The notes under the pieces were generated by a model. It worked only from the letters and a program-made list of their open reading frames with translations. It made no database searches and was not told the DNA's origin. Positions 1-12,790 of a DNA stretch of 64,000 nt are shown here, in pieces; position 1 is the first letter of the stretch; every line of letters begins with the position of its first letter. The position numbers and the translations under genes are program-made. This stretch comes from Porticoccaceae bacterium (lineage in GTDB: Bacteria; Pseudomonadota; Gammaproteobacteria; Pseudomonadales; Porticoccaceae), in the NCBI GenBank assembly GCA_021773435.1, contig JAJFKC010000022.1, positions 1-64,000 of the forward strand, in the 5' to 3' direction.

Positions 1-1
1 T

Positions 2-78
<77 letters not shown>

Positions 79-351
79 ATCAATTCTGTAACCCTCGCTT
101 TAGCGCATAATACCGATTAACGCGCTATGCCCTAAACAGCCATTCCTGGTAAAAACCAGCCGTCTCAAGGGCGGGGAATTATAGGGCTGAGGCCTACTTC
201 GGTCAAGCCTTTACGGCGATATAGGCGACGCAGCACCAGGAGGCCAAAACACATCATAATGTCGTCGTTATCGAGCACAAAAAAGGCCCGCATTATACGA
301 GGCAATAGCGCTATGATGGGAGTGCTGCTACTTTGTTTAGCGTCTTCAAAA

Positions 352-436
352 TGGTGCCCAAGGCCGGACTTGAACCGGCACGGCTTGCGCCACTACCCCC
401 TCAAGATAGCGTGTCTACCAATTCCACCACTTGGGC
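352..436 (-). tRNA. tRNA-Leu (GAG)
   Basis: Reverse complement GCCCAAGTGGTGGAATTGGTAGACACGCTATCTTGAGGGGGTAG...GGTTCAAGTCCGGCCTTGGGCACCA; class II with long variable arm, loop TTGAGGG, encoded CCA. Confidence 0.96.
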
Positions 437-498
437 TAATTTTCTCAAGGCTCTTTATTGTTCAACCCTTATTCTTATACCAATTATTCTTGTACCGA

Positions 499-933
499 TT
501 ATTCTTCGACCGGGATCGACAGATCGCTGTCTAACTCGGGGATTCCCAACGTCGTGCCGGAATCCAGGACATTGCCACCGGCATCACCCGCCTCATTAAT
601 AAGCGAGGGGATTTCATTCTCATCGATAATTTGTTGCAGCTCTGGCTCGATAATTTCTATTTCTGGTGTGTCTAGATTATCGAATCTATTGCCTATTCCA
701 GCATTATTGCGCGCCATCACGGCAAGCGTCAGACTGGTAGCAAAAAACAAAGTCGCCAATATCGCTGTGGCTTTACTAAAAAAGTTCCAACTACCGGCGC
801 TGCCAAACAGGGTTTGCGAACCACCACCGCCAAATGAAGCACCGGCCTCAGCACCCTTGCCCTGCTGTATTAAAATCATCCCGACGATGGCTACTGCAAT
901 TAGTAGATGTACCACCAAAACCAGTTGTTCCAT
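499..933 (-). CDS. secG: Preprotein translocase subunit SecG
   Basis: [64 protein letters not shown]; context tpiA-secG-tRNA-Leu. Confidence 0.96.
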   Translation of the reverse strand: MEQLVLVVHLLIAVAIVGMILIQQGKGAEAGASFGGGGSQTLFGSAGSWNFFSKATAILATLFFATSLTLAVMARNNAGIGNRFDNLDTPEIEIIEPELQQIIDENEIPSLINEAGDAGGNVLDSGTTLGIPELDSDLSIPVEE

Positions 934-1730
934 TAGTTTAATCCTGCCACTTTACAAATTTTTACGAACTGGTCGGCCTGCAATGATGCTCCGCCAACCA
1001 GTAAGCCGTTAATATCCAGCTCTTTCATCAGCGCTTCTGTATTCTCTGCTGTCACGCTACCGCCATAGAGTAATTGCGTGCTTACTCCCGTGGTACCAAG
1101 CAAATCCCTCACTTCCGATAACACTTGTTGAGCCGTTTCTGCGGTCGCTATCTGACCTGTTCCTATCGCCCAAACTGGCTCGTAAGCAATGACGGCAGAA
1201 GTTAAAGCCGGAAGTCCAGCTCTACCAATAACGGCATCAAGTTGCTGCTGCACTACTTCCATAGTTTGGCCCTTTTCTCGTTGCGACTGGGTTTCCCCGA
1301 CGCACACTATAGGTCGCAATCCTGAGCTTTGTGCTGCTACAAGCTTATTGGCTATTTGCTCGTCGGTCTCGTGGTACATCTGTCGCCGTTCAGAATGGCC
1401 GACTATGACATATTGACAGCCAAACTCTCGGAGCATGCGTCCAGATATTTCACCGGTGTAGGCGCCATCTTCATATTCACAAATATTTTGCGCCCCCAGC
1501 TGGAGAGCATGGCTATCAGCATCAATATTTGTCCCGTCTTTTATACAATTTTCAACAATACAACCTGCAACGTCAGCGACATATAACGTTGGCGGGCAAG
1601 CGACCACTTGAATAGCTAGCTCCTCAAGCTCAGCGAGCAAATTCCTGGTGAGATTGACCACGCTGTCTCGTGTGCCATTCATCTTCCAGTTGCCGACGAC
1701 CAATGGCTCCGGTTTCAGCAATTCAGGCAT
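933..1730 (-). CDS. tpiA: Triosephosphate isomerase
   Basis: [34 protein letters not shown] motifs. Confidence 0.98.
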   Translation of the reverse strand: MPELLKPEPLVVGNWKMNGTRDSVVNLTRNLLAELEELAIQVVACPPTLYVADVAGCIVENCIKDGTNIDADSHALQLGAQNICEYEDGAYTGEISGRMLREFGCQYVIVGHSERRQMYHETDEQIANKLVAAQSSGLRPIVCVGETQSQREKGQTMEVVQQQLDAVIGRAGLPALTSAVIAYEPVWAIGTGQIATAETAQQVLSEVRDLLGTTGVSTQLLYGGSVTAENTEALMKELDINGLLVGGASLQADQFVKICKVAGLN

Positions 1731-1796
1731 TTACGCGCAGCCACTCCTGAAAAAGGGCGCCAATGGTAGCGAAATAAGTGAGCAGATTCAAGATGA

Positions 1797-3152
1797 TTAG
1801 CACTGCGCGGCGGCGGCTTCAACAACGTCTGCCAGCTTATGGGCCAGGGTTTTGACAAGCGCTAAATCTTCGCCTTCAACCATCACTCTAACGATAGGTT
1901 CGGTCCCTGATGGGCGCAGCAAAACGCGACCATTACCGGCTAATGTTTGTTCTGCGCTATTCACTGCCGCGGTGACGCATTTATCACTTAGATCAACAAC
2001 ATTGGTGACCGGCACATTAATCATGGTTTGCGGTAATTTGTTCATGCCTTTTTTTAACTCATAGAGGCTTTGACCGGACTCTAGTATCGCTTTGAGAATC
2101 TGTAGTGCCGCGACGATACCATCGCCGGTGGTGGTGATATCTCCGCAGACAATGTGGCCGGAACTTTCACCGCCCAAATCCCAATTGCGCTCACGCATCG
2201 CTTCGATAACATAACGATCACCCACCTGGGTACGAATAAATGGCACACCCAACTCAGCCATCGCCTTCTCAAGTCCAAAGTTACTCATCAGCGTCCCCGC
2301 GACGCCACTGCAGGCATTGCCATTTGCCTGACGCGATCTGGCAATAATGTAGAGCAACTGATCACCGTCTACCTCATTGCCTTTGTGATCGATAAATAAC
2401 ACCCGGTCGCCATCGCCATCCAGGGCAATACCCACATCCGCCCCGGCCTCTAATACTTTTTCTCGCAGGCGCTCGGGACTGGTGGATCCGCAGCCTTCAT
2501 TAATATTGATGCCATCGGGTTGGACACCTAACTCAAGCACCGATGCACCCAGCTCACGCAACACGTCCGGTGCCACGTGATAGGTAGCACCGTTGGCGCA
2601 GTCCACTACCAACTTAACCCCGGTCAAACTAAAGCGGTAGGGCAAGGTGCCCTTACAGAACTCCACATATCGACCGGCCGCATCAGCGACTCGATGGGCT
2701 CGGCCGAGATTAATGGACTCACTGGTAGTAATGTCCAAATCCAGAAATCGCTCAATTTCATGCTCTACTTCGTCGGGCAATTTAAATCCGTCGGCACCAA
2801 AAAACTTGATGCCATTGTCCTGAAACGGGTTGTGGGATGCACTGATGACGATGCCCGCCTGGGCACGAAATGTGCGGGTTAAATAAGATACCGCCGGGGT
2901 CGGCATCGGGCCTAGCAAACTGACGTCTACACCTGCAGCAATAATGCCGGCCTGTAACGCGGACTCAAACATATAGCCAGAGACACGGGTATCTTTGCCA
3001 ATCAGGATAAGCTTTCGACCATGGCCACTTGTTAATGTATCCCCAAATACTTTGCCCGCGGCCCAGCCCAGTTTGAGAACAAAATCTACGCTGACTGGGT
3101 ATTCGCCCACCTGACCACGAATACCATCAGTTCCGAAAAATCGCTTAACCAT
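1797..3152 (-). CDS. glmM: Phosphoglucosamine mutase
   Basis: [41 protein letters not shown] motifs. Confidence 0.98.
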   Translation of the reverse strand: MVKRFFGTDGIRGQVGEYPVSVDFVLKLGWAAGKVFGDTLTSGHGRKLILIGKDTRVSGYMFESALQAGIIAAGVDVSLLGPMPTPAVSYLTRTFRAQAGIVISASHNPFQDNGIKFFGADGFKLPDEVEHEIERFLDLDITTSESINLGRAHRVADAAGRYVEFCKGTLPYRFSLTGVKLVVDCANGATYHVAPDVLRELGASVLELGVQPDGININEGCGSTSPERLREKVLEAGADVGIALDGDGDRVLFIDHKGNEVDGDQLLYIIARSRQANGNACSGVAGTLMSNFGLEKAMAELGVPFIRTQVGDRYVIEAMRERNWDLGGESSGHIVCGDITTTGDGIVAALQILKAILESGQSLYELKKGMNKLPQTMINVPVTNVVDLSDKCVTAAVNSAEQTLAGNGRVLLRPSGTEPIVRVMVEGEDLALVKTLAHKLADVVEAAAAQC

Positions 3153-3230
3153 AATTAGTTTTGCTCTCTACTTCTAGCGGCCATATGGGAATATTCCCAT
3201 GGCCAAGTTCCTATTTACCTATCTACCTGT

Positions 3231-4055
3231 TTACCTGTTTATCGCGGTCAACACCTTCAAAGCATCTACTGTGCCACCAACGTTATGCACTCGGATTATG
3301 CTAACACCCTGTTGAGCCGCCAATAACGCCATTGCGACACTGCCAGTGTCACGCTCAGCTACAGGCTTATTTAACATATCGCCTATCATACGCTTTCGCG
3401 ACAAACCTACCATCACTGGCAAACCTGGGGCGACAAATTTTGGCAATGCGCGAAACAAGCTAAGGTTATGGTCAAGTGTTTTGCCAAAACCGAAACCGGG
3501 ATCAAGTACAAGCTTACTACGGCTAATGCCTGCTAATTCACATGCGATAATACGATCAGATAAAAACGCCAAGACATCATTAACAATATCGTTATAAGCA
3601 GGAGCTTGTTGCATGTTTTGAGGCTCACCCAACATGTGCATCAGCACAACCGGCAACTGACTCTTTGCGGCAGCCTCGATAGCACCAGGGCGACGCAGCG
3701 CACGTACATCATTTATCATCGCTGCTCCTTCTGCAGCTGCGGCCTCAATCACTTCGGGGCAACTAGTATCCACTGACAGGGGAATATTCAAACGAGCGGT
3801 GAGCGCCGAAACAACGGGAAGTACTCGTTCGATCTCTTCGCTCGCAGTTATCGAACCGGCGCCCGGGCGGGTCGATTCACCGCCGATATCTAACAGATCG
3901 GCGCCCTCTTTGATCAATGACTCTGCCAGGAATAATATATTGTCAAGATTGGGCAGACCGTCTCTATAAAGTTGTCCGCCATCGGAAAATGAATCAGGGG
4001 TGATGTTTAAGATGCCCATAACCTGGGGCCGTCCGTGCTCTGTTGGGAAAATCAT
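3231..4055 (-). CDS. folP: Dihydropteroate synthase
   Basis: MGILNITPDSFSDGG, DIGGESTRPGA, DPGFGFGKTLDHN motifs. Confidence 0.98.
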   Translation of the reverse strand: MIFPTEHGRPQVMGILNITPDSFSDGGQLYRDGLPNLDNILFLAESLIKEGADLLDIGGESTRPGAGSITASEEIERVLPVVSALTARLNIPLSVDTSCPEVIEAAAAEGAAMINDVRALRRPGAIEAAAKSQLPVVLMHMLGEPQNMQQAPAYNDIVNDVLAFLSDRIIACELAGISRSKLVLDPGFGFGKTLDHNLSLFRALPKFVAPGLPVMVGLSRKRMIGDMLNKPVAERDTGSVAMALLAAQQGVSIIRVHNVGGTVDALKVLTAINR

Positions 4056-4225
4056 CCGGAAGGCAAGGCCAACATAACGGCTATACAGCTAAAGTATTTT
4101 TGAGAAAGAATTTGTAGTAGTCGATAATTACTTTATTCGAGCAGTTATAAAATGAGCGGGATCAATCCCACATGTTTCGATTCGAGAATAAATTGCTAAT
4201 CGTTTGTTTTCTTCCTATCCTGGCT

Positions 4226-6163
4226 CTAGCTACCTTCAACAGGATCACCAATAGGCGTATCTTTTTTATCCTGAGTTTCTTCCCCGACGGGAGTCTCAGC
4301 AGAAGCGCCAGCACCCCCCGACGAAGAATCGATATCGGAATCATGCCAATCTCGTGGTGGCCTCACTTTACGGCGGGCCATTAGATCATCAACTTGCTCT
4401 GAGTCGATAGTCTCATACTCCATCAATGTGTCCTTCATGGCATGGAGGATATCAATGTTTTCCTTCAGGAGGGTTTCGGCCTGGGCATAGCTACTATCAA
4501 TAATCTGGCGCACTTCCTCATCAATCAGTTGAGAAGTTGCACCGGAAAAATTCCTGCTCGCCTGCCCCGGCATGGCAGATTCTTCATCGCCATACAAGAT
4601 CGGGCCCATCTTTTCGGTCAAACCCCAGCGTGTCACCATACTCCGCGCCAACTGGCTGGCCCGCTCTATATCATTTGATGCACCGGTGGTTACACCATCG
4701 AGACCATGGATCAACTCTTCGGCAATACGCCCACCATATAAGCTACACAACTGGCTGGTCAGCTTGCGTTTGCTCATGCTGTACTGGTCTTCTTCGGGCA
4801 AAAACTGGGTGACGCCAAGTGCGCGGCCGCGAGGAATAATAGACACTTTATGGATGGGATCATGTTCTGGCACCAATTTGCCGACAATCGCATGGCCTGC
4901 TTCGTGATAAGCCGTGTTGGTCTTTTCCTCTTCCGACATAACCATCGAACGGCGCTCGGCACCCATCATGACCTTGTCGCGGGCCTTTTCAAATTCTTCC
5001 GTGGTAACCAGTCGACGGTTGGCCCGGGCTGCAAACAACGCAGCTTCGTTGATTAAATTGGCCAGGTCGGCACCAGAAAACCCCGGCGTGCCCCGTGCAA
5101 TTACGTGCAGATCGACCTTATCGTCCAGCGGCACTTTGCGGACGTGGACTTTGAGTATTTGCTCTCGGCCGCGAATATCGGGCAGACCTACATAAATTTG
5201 ACGATCAAAGCGACCTGGACGCATCAACGCCTGATCCAGCACATCGGGGCGGTTAGATGCGGCAACGACAATGACACCGTCGTTGGCTTCAAAACCATCC
5301 ATTTCGACCAACAACTGATTCAGAGTCTGCTCACGCTCATCATTACCGCCACCCCAGCCGCCACCACGGGTACGACCAACAGCGTCAATTTCATCGATAA
5401 AGATGATGCAGGGAGCCTGTTTCTTGGCCTGTTCAAACATATCTCTGACCCGGGACGCGCCGACACCGACAAACATCTCAACAAAATCAGAGCCGGAGAT
5501 GGAAAAGAACGGCACATGAGCTTCGCCAGCGATCGCTTTCGCTAGCAGTGTCTTACCTGTTCCCGGAGGTCCCGCTAACAGCACGCCCCTTGGAATACGA
5601 CCACCGAGGCTTTGGAATTTTAACGGGTCACTGAGGAATTCGACCAGCTCACCGACATCTTCTTTCGCCTCATCAACACCGGCCACATCGGCAAACGTGG
5701 TTTTGATTTGATCTTCGCTGAGTAGTTTGGCCTTACTTTTACCAAAGGACATAGGGCCGCCGCGACCGCCACCTGCACCGCCCTGCATTTGCCGCATAAA
5801 AAACATAAAGATTAATACTATCAATAAGATAGGGAAGGCAGCCATCAATAGCTGCATCCAGACACTACGCTGTTTCGGCTCCTTGCCTTCGACATTAACA
5901 TTATGATTGAGCAGATCATTCATCATGCCATTGTCAGCCAGCTCAGGCCTCACCGTGATAAAGCGAGTGCCATCATGGTGCTCACCTTCGATAAGTTGGC
6001 CCTGAACAACTACACTGCGCACACGATCATTTTGCACTTCATCGACAAAGTTCGTGTAGCTAATTTCCGGTGGCGTCGGGCCTTCCTTAAAATTTTGGAA
6101 AATCGACAGCAGCACAGCTGCAATAATGACCCACAGAATCAGATTTTTCGCCATTTCACTCAA
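4226..6163 (-). CDS. ftsH: ATP-dependent zinc metalloprotease FtsH
   Basis: [16 protein letters not shown] region, HEAGHA metalloprotease motif, two N-terminal TM segments. Confidence 0.99.
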   Translation of the reverse strand: MSEMAKNLILWVIIAAVLLSIFQNFKEGPTPPEISYTNFVDEVQNDRVRSVVVQGQLIEGEHHDGTRFITVRPELADNGMMNDLLNHNVNVEGKEPKQRSVWMQLLMAAFPILLIVLIFMFFMRQMQGGAGGGRGGPMSFGKSKAKLLSEDQIKTTFADVAGVDEAKEDVGELVEFLSDPLKFQSLGGRIPRGVLLAGPPGTGKTLLAKAIAGEAHVPFFSISGSDFVEMFVGVGASRVRDMFEQAKKQAPCIIFIDEIDAVGRTRGGGWGGGNDEREQTLNQLLVEMDGFEANDGVIVVAASNRPDVLDQALMRPGRFDRQIYVGLPDIRGREQILKVHVRKVPLDDKVDLHVIARGTPGFSGADLANLINEAALFAARANRRLVTTEEFEKARDKVMMGAERRSMVMSEEEKTNTAYHEAGHAIVGKLVPEHDPIHKVSIIPRGRALGVTQFLPEEDQYSMSKRKLTSQLCSLYGGRIAEELIHGLDGVTTGASNDIERASQLARSMVTRWGLTEKMGPILYGDEESAMPGQASRNFSGATSQLIDEEVRQIIDSSYAQAETLLKENIDILHAMKDTLMEYETIDSEQVDDLMARRKVRPPRDWHDSDIDSSSGGAGASAETPVGEETQDKKDTPIGDPVEGS

Positions 6164-6271
6164 CAGATCACCCTCATGTCAGCGTTGTGCTGACCTAATG
6201 CGCTAACTACCAAACGCTTCAACTACCAGTATAGCCAATGACAGTATAACGCGCTTTGCCATTGCCGATTG

Positions 6272-6892
6272 CTAACCACGAAAACCCTTTGCTACTAAAT
6301 ACACTTCTCTCGATCGGCTTCGCGATGCATCCGGCTTTTTTGCTGAAACTTTGTCAAAATTGCGCCGAACGTCCTTTAATAACTGATCAAAACCCTCTCC
6401 CTGGAACACTTTGGTAACAAATACCCCACCCGGCCGCAACACCTGACCGGCAAAATCAACAGCTAACTCCACCAAATACATCGCACGCGGCTGATCAATG
6501 GCCTTCATACCACTCATATTGGGTGCCATATCAGAAATAACAAGGTCTACCTGGCCGCCGTCCAGGCAGCTAATGATCTGATCAAACACTTCCTGCTGGG
6601 TAAAATCGCCCTGCACAAACTCGACATCGGCAATAGCGTCCATGGCTAATATATCAGAAGCGATTATTGTACCCCTATCACCCACACCAGCAGCCGCCAC
6701 CTGGGACCAACCCCCGGGTGCAGCACCCAGATCAACAACCGTTTGGCCGGCGCAAAACAAGCCAGACTTCTCGTCTAATTCCAGCAACTTGTAACTGGCG
6801 CGAGAACGATAACCGTCTTTACGAGCACGCAATACGTATTGGTCCTTTTCATGTTCCTGCAACCATCGGCCACTGCTTTTTGATTTTGCCAT
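6272..6892 (-). CDS. rlmE: 23S rRNA (uridine-2'-O)-methyltransferase RlmE/FtsJ
   Basis: [43 protein letters not shown]; divergent to yhbY. Confidence 0.97.
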   Translation of the reverse strand: MAKSKSSGRWLQEHEKDQYVLRARKDGYRSRASYKLLELDEKSGLFCAGQTVVDLGAAPGGWSQVAAAGVGDRGTIIASDILAMDAIADVEFVQGDFTQQEVFDQIISCLDGGQVDLVISDMAPNMSGMKAIDQPRAMYLVELAVDFAGQVLRPGGVFVTKVFQGEGFDQLLKDVRRNFDKVSAKKPDASRSRSREVYLVAKGFRG

Positions 6893-7022
6893 GGGGTCTA
6901 CCGTCTGATTCCGCTATAATTTACGCCGCTTTGCGGCCAGCTTGCTAATTCAACAAGCTGCTATCCACTGATTTAGCCCACTCATCTAGCCCACTACAAC
7001 GCACTCTAATTATGAATCCAGT

Positions 7023-7340
7023 ATGAATCCAGCCCCCGCGACATTATCCAGTTCCGATAAAAAACACTTACGGCGTCTCGGCCACGGTCTGTCCCCGGTT
7101 GTCACCGTTGCCGGCAAAGGCCTTAGCGACAACGTCCTGGCAGAAATTAATCGCGCCTTGAATGATCATGAGCTAATCAAAGTAAAACTGGCGGTGGGGG
7201 ATAAACAAGCAAAAACAACCGTAAGCGACGACCTGTGTAAGCAATGCCAGGCGCAACTCGTACAAAGCATCGGTCATATTATTTTATTATTCAAAAAAGC
7301 CGACAAACCCGACCCGAAGTTATCTAACTTACTGCGCTAG
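7023..7340 (+). CDS. yhbY: Ribosome assembly RNA-binding protein YhbY (CRM domain)
   Basis: KKHLRRLGHGLSPVVTVAGKGLSDNVLAEINRALNDHELIKVKL; divergent from rlmE. Confidence 0.95.
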   Translation: MNPAPATLSSSDKKHLRRLGHGLSPVVTVAGKGLSDNVLAEINRALNDHELIKVKLAVGDKQAKTTVSDDLCKQCQAQLVQSIGHIILLFKKADKPDPKLSNLLR

Positions 7341-7398
7341 ACTTCTGCGACAAAGGTGCCCGGGAGAAAACCGGATTCAACTTCGACCCCATAGTCAC

Positions 7399-7436
7399 AA
7401 TATAAAAGGCCAACTATAAACTCGGCCTTTTATATT
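7399..7436. terminator. Bidirectional intrinsic terminator
   Basis: 13-bp perfect stem AATATAAAAGGCC / GGCCTTTTATATT, 12-nt loop, between convergent yhbY and enoyl-CoA hydratase. Confidence 0.8.
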
Positions 7437-7466
7437 AACTCACTACACTAAACTACCCGTGAAATC

Positions 7467-8273
7467 CTAAGCACCCACTTTTGATGATGGGAAGTTAGCC
7501 ACACGTTTTTCGTTAACCGCTGCAACACCTTCTGCCGCATCCTCGCCCAGAAAACAGAGCATTTCCATACGCAGCGAGTTTTCAAAAATCGGGGCGGCCA
7601 TTTGCATCCAGCCATTGAGGGTCGTCTTGGTACCGCGAATCGCGTGCTGGCTTCCAGCTGCCAGGTTATCGGCGATTTCCATGGCACGAGGTAATACTTC
7701 ATCGGCAGGCGCACTCATGCTAACAAGACCTATTCGATCTGCCTCTTTGCCATTAACAAATTCGGCGGTCATCAGGTAATACTTGGCTTTAGCCATGCCG
7801 CACAAAATAGGCCAGATAATGGCCGCGTGGTCTCCAGCGCCGACACCCAACTTGACGTGGCCGTCGGTGAATTTGGCGGTTTCGGACATAATGCTAATAT
7901 CGGCCATCAGTGCCACAGCTAAACCAGCACCTACCGCAACACCGTTAATGGCAGAGATAACCGGCTTTTCCAGAGCCAGCATATTGAAGACGATATCGCC
8001 CGCTTCTTTCTGAATTCTGCGAATGCCTTCCGGCTTGCCCACCACACCCTCGATCCACTTTAAATCGCCGCCGGCAGAAAAGGCTTTACCTGCGCCGGTC
8101 ACCACCACCACATTGGTCTCGTCGTCATTGGCGATGGTGTCCCAGATTTGGGTTAGCTCCCAGTGCATACGGCCATTGGTGGCATTCATTACGTCTGGAC
8201 GATTGAGCGTTACCAGTAGCACGCCATTATCTTTGTGCTCAAACAACAGGTGTTCGTATTCTGAATATTGCAT
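7467..8273 (-). CDS. Enoyl-CoA hydratase/isomerase family protein
   Basis: Crotonase fold: VTLNRPDVMNATN, AFSAGGDLKW, KPVISAINGVAVGAGLAVALMADI. Confidence 0.93.
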   Translation of the reverse strand: MQYSEYEHLLFEHKDNGVLLVTLNRPDVMNATNGRMHWELTQIWDTIANDDETNVVVVTGAGKAFSAGGDLKWIEGVVGKPEGIRRIQKEAGDIVFNMLALEKPVISAINGVAVGAGLAVALMADISIMSETAKFTDGHVKLGVGAGDHAAIIWPILCGMAKAKYYLMTAEFVNGKEADRIGLVSMSAPADEVLPRAMEIADNLAAGSQHAIRGTKTTLNGWMQMAAPIFENSLRMEMLCFLGEDAAEGVAAVNEKRVANFPSSKVGA

Positions 8274-8350
8274 CGATGACTCCTTCTATATAAGGTTAAA
8301 TATTAGCGTTAAAACAAATAGTCGACTGACCATAACTATTTACAAAGCGG

Positions 8351-8914
8351 TTATTTGCATAAATCCTCATCCAGCGTCATACCGGAATCAAGTTGTACAC
8401 CCAGGGTATTGAGCGCCATAGACACCAGGTTGTACTGGCCTATGGTGAAGACGATATCCATGAGTTGTTCGGTGTCGTAATATTTGCTCAGCGCTTGCCA
8501 GGTACTATCCGATATAAAGGCATCGCTGTGTAATTCATCGGTTGCCTTCAGTAACAGACGTTCATTATCCGACCATGCGGTCGAATCAGCGCCGGTTTTT
8601 ACCTGCTCGATATCTGCTGCGCTCATATCGCATTTTAAGCCGATCAACACATGCTGGCCCCACTCATAACCGGACTTACATAACCAGCCGATGCGCAGGA
8701 TTATGATCTCGCGGTCACGCAAACTAATCGACGATTTACCGAGTATGTGATTGGCAAAGACCATCCAGCGTTTTGCCAAACCCGGATGATTAGCCAGCGT
8801 TTTAAAAATGTTTAAGCTTCGGCCATCCATTTTGGCCTTGCCGATTGCCTCCCTTTGCGCATCGGTCCAATCCGCTTCTTCGATCGGTGCGACTCTCGGT
8901 GTTTTCACGCGCAT
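8351..8914 (-). CDS. Carboxymuconolactone decarboxylase family protein
   Basis: LSLRDREIIILRIGWLCKSGYEWGQHV-type CMD/AhpD-like motif. Confidence 0.88.
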   Translation of the reverse strand: MRVKTPRVAPIEEADWTDAQREAIGKAKMDGRSLNIFKTLANHPGLAKRWMVFANHILGKSSISLRDREIIILRIGWLCKSGYEWGQHVLIGLKCDMSAADIEQVKTGADSTAWSDNERLLLKATDELHSDAFISDSTWQALSKYYDTEQLMDIVFTIGQYNLVSMALNTLGVQLDSGMTLDEDLCK

Positions 8915-8975
8915 ATCAATATCCTCTTTTCATAATGATCGATTAATAGCGGTATCAATAGCCTCTGCTGCGACA

Positions 8976-9458
8976 TTACACCGACTTGTATTCCACCTCG
9001 TCAATTTCGTATTCAACATCGCCGGACGGAGTCTTAACGACCACAACGTCATCGACCTCCTTACCGATAAGCGCCCGGGCGATGGGCGATTGATAGGATA
9101 TTTTTTGATCTTTAATATCCGCCTCATCATCACCGACAATTTTGTAGGTAAACGTCTCGTCGGTATCGACATTAATTATGGTGACAGTGGATGAAAAAAT
9201 AACCTTGTCACCGGCAGCGATGGTGCTTATGTCGATGATCTGAGCATTGCTCAGCTTGCTCTCAAGATCGCGAATTCGTGCCTCTGAAAGACCCTGCTCT
9301 TCACGGGCAGCATGATATTCGGCGTTTTCCTTCAGGTCACCGTGGGCACGCGCCTCAGCGATGGCCTCAACGATCCGTGGCCGATCAATTTTTTTTAACT
9401 GGTTCAGCTCCGTTCGTAGTCGGGCCTCGCCCTCAACGGTCAGGGGAGTTTTACTCAT
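8976..9458 (-). CDS. greA: Transcription elongation factor GreA
   Basis: [46 protein letters not shown]; next to carB. Confidence 0.98.
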   Translation of the reverse strand: MSKTPLTVEGEARLRTELNQLKKIDRPRIVEAIAEARAHGDLKENAEYHAAREEQGLSEARIRDLESKLSNAQIIDISTIAAGDKVIFSSTVTIINVDTDETFTYKIVGDDEADIKDQKISYQSPIARALIGKEVDDVVVVKTPSGDVEYEIDEVEYKSV

Positions 9459-9543
9459 TATCCGTCCTTTTTAATCTTTGCTTGTCCAATACAAATGCCA
9501 AACCCAACACCCTGTTATTTATGGCGGAAATGAAGCAATCGTG

Positions 9544-12500
9544 TCAATTGTTTTCACCGAGTTCCTGTAATTTTCGCACCTGCATGTCACTACCAAACTC
9601 CAGGGCCATACAAACCGCACTACCACCGGCCAGAGTTGTTGTGTAGTAAATGCCGCTGGATTCCGCGCTGGAGCGAATGGCGGCCGAATCGCTGATGGCC
9701 TGGCGACCCTCGGTAGTATTAATAATCAAATCTATTTTCTCGTTTTTGATCATATCGACAACGTGGGGTCGACCCTCTTTTACCTTATTGACGACCTCGA
9801 CCTCCAGCCCTTCATCCTCAATAATCTGGGCGGTACCACGCGTACAAAGCAGTGCAAAACCAAGCCGATCAAGCCTTTTAGCGATGTCCACAATACCTGA
9901 TTTATCCGGCTCGCGAACACTTAAAAACGCGGTTCCCGATGCGGGAATTTCATCACCTGCCCCTAGCTGCGCCTTGGCATAGGCCTCGGCGAAGGTGACG
10001 CCTATGCCCATTACTTCGCCGGTGGATTTCATTTCTGGCCCTAAAATGGGATCGATGCCGGGAAATTTATTGAAAGGGAATACCGCTTCCTTCACGTAGA
10101 AATGTTTAGGGATAATCTCCCTGGTGACGCCCTGTGACACCAGAGATTTCCCAGCCATACACCGCGACGCTATTTTGGCCAGAGATACTCCGATACTTTT
10201 AGACACAAAGGGGACAGTTCGCGAGGCGCGAGGATTAACCTCTATCACGTAGACCTTGTTGTCCTGCCAGGCCAGCTGGACATTCATTAAACCCTTAACC
10301 CCTAGCTCAAGAGCCATGGCCTTGACCACTTCGCGCATTTCTTCCTGCACGGCCTCAGGCAAACTATAGGGCGGTAACGAACAGGCTGAATCACCGGAAT
10401 GAATACCGGCCTGTTCAATATGTTGCATGATGGCGCCGATCACCACATCGTTGCCATCGGAGACCGCGTCAATATCGACTTCAATTGCCGCTGATAAAAA
10501 ATAATCCAGCAACACGGGAGAATCATCAGACACCTCTACAGCATCACGCATATAACGTTCCAGCTCATCGTCACTATAGACAATCTCCATAGCACGGCCA
10601 CCCAGCACGTATGAGGGCCTCACCACAAGGGGATAACCGATGTCCCCGGCTGTTCCGATGGCCTGATCCACTGAACGCACAGTCGCATTGGAGGGCTGCA
10701 ATAAACCCAACTTATCAATCATTTGCTGGAAGCGTTCCCGATCCTCAGCGCGATCAATCGCATCAGGTGTGGTGCCGATAATCGGCACACCCGCTGCTTC
10801 CAGTGCGCGGGCCAGTTTCAAAGGCGTTTGCCCACCAAACTGAACGATCACACCTTTAGGTTTTTCTATTGCGACAATTTCAAGCACGTCTTCCAACGTC
10901 ACAGGCTCAAAGTAGAGGCGGTCAGAGGTGTCGTAATCTGTAGAAACGGTTTCAGGGTTACAGTTGACCATAATGGTCTCGTAGCCATCCTCACGCATGG
11001 CCAATGCCGCATGAACGCAACAATAGTCAAACTCAATGCCCTGGCCGATGCGGTTGGGGCCACCACCGAGCACCAGGATTTTATCCCTGCTGGAAGGCGC
11101 GGATTCGCATTCCTCCTCATAGGTGGAATACATGTAGGCGGTGTCGGTGGCGAACTCGGCGGCGCAGGTATCAACGCGTTTGTAAACCGGGCGAATATTG
11201 GCCTGCCAGCGAGCCTCACGTATTTCAGCCTCGCTGACACCGATTAAATCGGCAATACGTCGGTCGGCAAAACCTTTGCGTTTCAAGGCGTAAAGATATT
11301 CGGCATTCAACGCGCTTAACTGGCAGGCACTCAAATCTTGCTCATCTTTGATCAAATCTGCAATTTGCACCAAAAACCAGCGATCAATAGCCGTCGCCTG
11401 AAAAACATCCTCAACGCTCATGCCAGCGCGAAAGGCGTCTCCGACATACCAAATACGGTCCGCACTTGCGGCGGTCAATTGCTGGCGAATCTCACTCTCC
11501 GCTTCATCACTGTTCAAATCCACGTGGGGGTCGAAACCCGCGCTGCCCACTTCGAGACCACGCAAGGCCTTTTGCAGGGATTCCTGAAAAGTGCGACCTA
11601 TTGCCATCACTTCGCCTACTGACTTCATTTGCGTAGTCAGCAGTGGGTTGGCCTGGGCAAACTTCTCAAAGGCAAAACGCGGTATTTTGGTGACCACATA
11701 ATCGATGGTCGGCTCAAAAGACGCCGGTGTTGCACCTCCAGTAATGTCGTTACTCAGTTCATCAAGGGTATAACCGACTGCTAGTTTGGCGGCAATTTTA
11801 GCGATGGGAAAACCAGTTGCTTTCGACGCCAGCGCCGACGACCGAGATACCCGCGGGTTCATTTCAATCACCACCAGGCGGCCATCGTCGGGGTTCACCG
11901 CAAACTGAACATTGGAGCCACCGGTCTCAACACCGATCTCTCTCAGCACCGCGATAGAGGCATTACGCATGATCTGATATTCCTTATCAGTCAGCGTCTG
12001 GGCAGGGGCAACCGTTATCGAGTCGCCGGTGTGAATACCCATGGGATCAAGATTTTCGATGGAACAAATAATGATGCAATTATCATTTTTGTCCCGCACC
12101 ACTTCCATTTCAAATTCTTTCCAGCCAATCAGCGACTCGTCAATTAATAGCTCTTTGGTCGGTGACAGATCCAGGCCACGCTTGCAGATTTCTTCAAACT
12201 CTTCACGGTTGTAGGCAATGCCACCGCCGGAACCACCCATGGTGAAAGACGGCCGAATAATGCAAGGAAAACCGAACAGGTCAGGCACCTGCAAAGCCTC
12301 TTCAAGACTGTGCACAATGCGTGAATTGGGAGTTTCCAGACCAATGCCTTTCATGGCGATATCAAACTTTTCGCGGTCTTCGGCTTTATCAATGGCCTCT
12401 TTGGTCGCACCGACCAGTTCAACATCAAACTTGTCGAGCACACCTTCTCGGGCTAAGTCGAGGGCGCAGTTGAGCGCTGTCTGGCCACCCATGGTCGGCA

Positions 12501-12759
12501 ACAGCACATCGGGCCGTTCCTTTTCGATGATCGCCGCCACCGTGCGCCATTCGACCGGCTCGATATAGGTGGCATCGGCCATGGCCGGGTCAGTCATGAT
12601 AGTGGCGGGGTTTGAATTCACCAGGATGACGCGGAAGCCTTCCTCCCGCAGCGCTTTGCAGGCCTGAGCGCCGGAATAATCGAATTCACAGGCCTGCCCG
12701 ATAACAATCGGCCCGGCGCCAAGAATTAATATGCTTTGAATATCGCTACGTTTCGGCAT
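9544..12759 (-). CDS. carB: Carbamoyl-phosphate synthase large subunit
   Basis: [30 protein letters not shown]; two duplicated ATP-grasp halves, MGS domain. Confidence 0.99.
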   Translation of the reverse strand: MPKRSDIQSILILGAGPIVIGQACEFDYSGAQACKALREEGFRVILVNSNPATIMTDPAMADATYIEPVEWRTVAAIIEKERPDVLLPTMGGQTALNCALDLAREGVLDKFDVELVGATKEAIDKAEDREKFDIAMKGIGLETPNSRIVHSLEEALQVPDLFGFPCIIRPSFTMGGSGGGIAYNREEFEEICKRGLDLSPTKELLIDESLIGWKEFEMEVVRDKNDNCIIICSIENLDPMGIHTGDSITVAPAQTLTDKEYQIMRNASIAVLREIGVETGGSNVQFAVNPDDGRLVVIEMNPRVSRSSALASKATGFPIAKIAAKLAVGYTLDELSNDITGGATPASFEPTIDYVVTKIPRFAFEKFAQANPLLTTQMKSVGEVMAIGRTFQESLQKALRGLEVGSAGFDPHVDLNSDEAESEIRQQLTAASADRIWYVGDAFRAGMSVEDVFQATAIDRWFLVQIADLIKDEQDLSACQLSALNAEYLYALKRKGFADRRIADLIGVSEAEIREARWQANIRPVYKRVDTCAAEFATDTAYMYSTYEEECESAPSSRDKILVLGGGPNRIGQGIEFDYCCVHAALAMREDGYETIMVNCNPETVSTDYDTSDRLYFEPVTLEDVLEIVAIEKPKGVIVQFGGQTPLKLARALEAAGVPIIGTTPDAIDRAEDRERFQQMIDKLGLLQPSNATVRSVDQAIGTAGDIGYPLVVRPSYVLGGRAMEIVYSDDELERYMRDAVEVSDDSPVLLDYFLSAAIEVDIDAVSDGNDVVIGAIMQHIEQAGIHSGDSACSLPPYSLPEAVQEEMREVVKAMALELGVKGLMNVQLAWQDNKVYVIEVNPRASRTVPFVSKSIGVSLAKIASRCMAGKSLVSQGVTREIIPKHFYVKEAVFPFNKFPGIDPILGPEMKSTGEVMGIGVTFAEAYAKAQLGAGDEIPASGTAFLSVREPDKSGIVDIAKRLDRLGFALLCTRGTAQIIEDEGLEVEVVNKVKEGRPHVVDMIKNEKIDLIINTTEGRQAISDSAAIRSSAESSGIYYTTTLAGGSAVCMALEFGSDMQVRKLQELGENN

Positions 12760-12790
12760 TGACGCGCATCATAGTTTTTCCGAAGAGCCC

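Noticed and set aside
458-1012. 184-aa plus-strand ORF over secG/tpiA
   Set aside because: Antisense to two certain genes, and overlaps the gene junction.
3185-3200. Perfect 16-bp palindrome ATGGGAATATTCCCAT between folP and glmM
   Set aside because: Real palindrome, but within a tight housekeeping gene string and without a recognised regulator; may only be an mRNA hairpin.
10723-11247. 174-aa plus-strand ORF inside carB
   Set aside because: Antisense shadow of a highly conserved gene; no recognisable family, no own promoter/RBS context.
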